Shown: piece after piece, positions 62,253 through 64,000 of the stretch
Numbering within the stretch: position 1 is the first letter of the stretch
Layout: every line of letters begins with the position of its first letter
Assembly (NCBI GenBank): GCA_963665085.2
Contig: CAXXXS010000001.1
Span: 124,001-188,000 of the forward strand
Direction: 5' to 3'
Source of the DNA: G963665085 sp963665085
Lineage (GTDB): Bacteria > Bacteroidota > Bacteroidia > Bacteroidales > JAAAOM01
DNA length: 64,000 nt
Notes under the pieces: generated by a model
The model's input: only the letters and a program-made list of their open reading frames with translations
What the model was told of the DNA's origin: nothing
Database searches by the model: none
Made by a program: the position numbers and the translations under genes

Positions 62253-64000
62253 ATGAACGATAATTTTGTAACAAGGCACATTGGGCCTCGTGAGTCTGAT
62301 GTAAAAGAAATGTTAAAGGTTATTGGTGTAAATTCGCTTGACGAATTAATTAATAAAACGATTCCAGAAACAATCAGGATTGAAACATTACAGAAAACAG
62401 ATCCTATTTCAGAATATGAATATATTAAATCACTAAAAGAGATAGCTTCAAAAAACAAGCTGTATAAAAATTATATAGGCTTAGGCTACTACGAAACAAT
62501 CCTTCCTGCTGTTATTCAAAGAAATATTTTAGAGAACCCTTCCTGGTATACATCATACACTCCATATCAGGCCGAAATTTCACAGGGAAGACTTGAAGCA
62601 TTGCTAAATTTCCAAACCATGATTATGGAACTTACTGCAATGGAACTAGCAAATGCATCCTTACTTGATGAAGCCACAGCAGCAGCAGAAGCTATGATTA
62701 TGCTTTATAATTCCCGGTCAAGGGCAAAAGCAAAATTAAATGCAAATATCTTCCTTGTTGATGATAATATTTTTCCTCAAACATTGGATGTGCTTAAAAC
62801 ACGTTGCGAACCTCTTGGAATTATATTAAAAATCGAAAAATATACCGAATTTAATTTCTCCGATGAAGTATTTGGGGCTATTGCTCAATATCCTACTGCT
62901 GATGGTAACATCAGAGATTACAAAGCTACAGTTGAAAATGCCCATGAAAACGATTGTGCTTTTGTTGTTGCGGCAGACATATTAGCCCTTACATTATTAA
63001 CCCCTCCAGGAGAATGGGGCGCTGATGTTGTTGTTGGTTCGACACAACGTTTTGGCATTCCGATGGGCTATGGAGGGCCTCATGCCGGATACTTTGCAAC
63101 CAGAGAGAAATTTAAACGAAATATACCTGGCAGGATAATTGGCGTTTCTGTGGATCGCGAAGGAAATAAAGCACTTCGAATGGCATTACAAACACGGGAG
63201 CAGCACATAAAAAGAGAACGTGCAACTTCAAACATCTGTACAGCCCAGGCCCTTTTAGCTTCTATGGCTGGTATGTATGCTGCCTATCACGGAAAAGAAG
63301 GGTTAAAACAGATAGCGTTAAAAATTCATTCACTAACAGTTATCCTTGCAAACAAACTTATTGAACTTGGATACGAAGTATTAAATAAAAATTATTTCGA
63401 CACAATCTTCATTCAGTTACCCAAGGATATTAAAGCTGAAGAGGTTAAAGAAATTGCATTTGAACATGAAACCAATTTCTGGTATTATGGTTCTTCAAAA
63501 ATAGGAATCAACCTGGGGGAAACTGCTTCAATTGACGATGTAAATCATATTGCTGAAATTTTTGCAACGGTTGTCCTTAAACATTTCTCCAGCAACCTTG
63601 AATATAAAGAGACCGGTATTAAGTTTAATTCAAAATTCATTCGCCAGGGTGATTTTCTTACTCAAAAAGTCTTCAACAAATACCGCTCAGAGACAGAAAT
63701 GATGCGTTATATTAAAAGACTCGAACGAAAAGATTTCTCATTAACACATTCTATGATTTCTCTTGGATCCTGCACGATGAAGTTAAATGCAGCCACAGAG
63801 ATGATGGCATTGTCCTGGCCTGAATTTGCAAACCTTCATCCGTTTATTCCAATTGATCAAACAGAAGGCTACCAACAACTGGTTTACGAATTAGGAGAAA
63901 TCCTAAAACGAATAACTGGTTTTCCTGGTATTTCTTTTCAACCCAACTCCGGAGCTGCTGGTGAATATGCCGGATTAATGGTTATCCGGGAATTTCACAA
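62253..64000 (+). CDS. gcvP: Glycine dehydrogenase (decarboxylating), P-protein; 3' end beyond the window
   Basis: PLP-dependent P-protein of the glycine cleavage system, which decarboxylates glycine and loads the aminomethyl group on the H-protein lipoyl arm. The start MNDNFVTRHIGPRESDVKEM, LGYYETILPAVIQRNILENPSWYTSYTPYQAEISQGRLE-type blocks, TAMELANASLLDEATAAAEAM and, late in the window, GSCTMKLNAATEMM and QPNSGAAGEYAGLMVI are textbook. About 582 of a usual 955 residues are present, so the PLP-binding lysine region lies outside. The full-length single-chain (not split gcvPA/gcvPB) form is shown by the continuous frame. Confidence 0.97.
   Translation, partial: MNDNFVTRHIGPRESDVKEMLKVIGVNSLDELINKTIPETIRIETLQKTDPISEYEYIKSLKEIASKNKLYKNYIGLGYYETILPAVIQRNILENPSWYTSYTPYQAEISQGRLEALLNFQTMIMELTAMELANASLLDEATAAAEAMIMLYNSRSRAKAKLNANIFLVDDNIFPQTLDVLKTRCEPLGIILKIEKYTEFNFSDEVFGAIAQYPTADGNIRDYKATVENAHENDCAFVVAADILALTLLTPPGEWGADVVVGSTQRFGIPMGYGGPHAGYFATREKFKRNIPGRIIGVSVDREGNKALRMALQTREQHIKRERATSNICTAQALLASMAGMYAAYHGKEGLKQIALKIHSLTVILANKLIELGYEVLNKNYFDTIFIQLPKDIKAEEVKEIAFEHETNFWYYGSSKIGINLGETASIDDVNHIAEIFATVVLKHFSSNLEYKETGIKFNSKFIRQGDFLTQKVFNKYRSETEMMRYIKRLERKDFSLTHSMISLGSCTMKLNAATEMMALSWPEFANLHPFIPIDQTEGYQQLVYELGEILKRITGFPGISFQPNSGAAGEYAGLMVIREFH

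Overview
The window is AT-rich chromosomal DNA from a member of the Bacteroidota, most likely class Bacteroidia and probably a marine or sediment heterotroph near Marinilabiliales or Prolixibacteraceae; that rank is inference. Signs of the phylum are a fused SecDF, a fused MurF-alanine racemase, a type IX secretion (T9SS) C-terminal domain on a large surface protein, a DUF4294 protein, TAnnTTTG-type -7 promoter elements, almost no Shine-Dalgarno sequences, and many outer-membrane beta-barrel proteins. No phage, integrase, complete insertion sequence or CRISPR array is visible.

Layout. 1-7.5 kb: housekeeping genes (sucC 5'-part, a SpoU RNA methyltransferase, a TPR lipoprotein, recA, a divergent PRPP synthetase behind a palindromic operator-like site, rsmI). 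7.5-19.6 kb: a rightward envelope operon starts with tdk and murF-alr and runs through O-antigen ligase, an MsbA-like exporter and GT9, GT2 and GT4 glycosyltransferases. It meets leftward sulfotransferase and GT39 genes, so a decorated, possibly sulfated, surface glycan is plausible. 19.6-30.1 kb: a Crp/Fnr regulator, an outer-membrane protein, ddl, a 1686-residue modular secreted protein and a GH3 glucosidase. 30.3-33.6 kb: a second Crp-type regulator, then a 905-bp gene-free stretch with tandem dyads, strong hairpins and a frameshifted signal-peptide relic, then DoxX, an OMP and tRNA-Phe. 33.7-40.3 kb: M16 peptidase, O-methyltransferase, a CarH-like B12/MerR regulator, rmuC, a pseudouridine synthase and glmM. 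40.4-49.5 kb: a coiled-coil/barrel OMP, an adaptor-permease-TolC export operon with no ATPase, and a two-propeller kelch protein with a T9SS tail. 49.7-52.7 kb: secDF.

52.8-56.9 kb holds the most distinctive unit: a tight leftward run encoding a conserved unknown protein, a ferredoxin-CDGSH protein, a 58-residue CDGSH protein, a LysO-type amino-acid exporter split into two genes, arginine deiminase and a TIGR02757/DUF2400 protein. No ornithine carbamoyltransferase or carbamate kinase is present, so this is not a classical arginine deiminase energy operon. 57-64 kb returns to ordinary functions: DUF4294, elbB, an undecaprenyl-phosphate sugar transferase, a Gfo/Idh-like protein, pcm, a metallo-beta-lactamase-fold hydrolase and the 5' part of gcvP.

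All functions are read from motifs and remembered family features; no database search was run. Several starts were moved inward from the longest open frame to fit family N termini or signal peptides.
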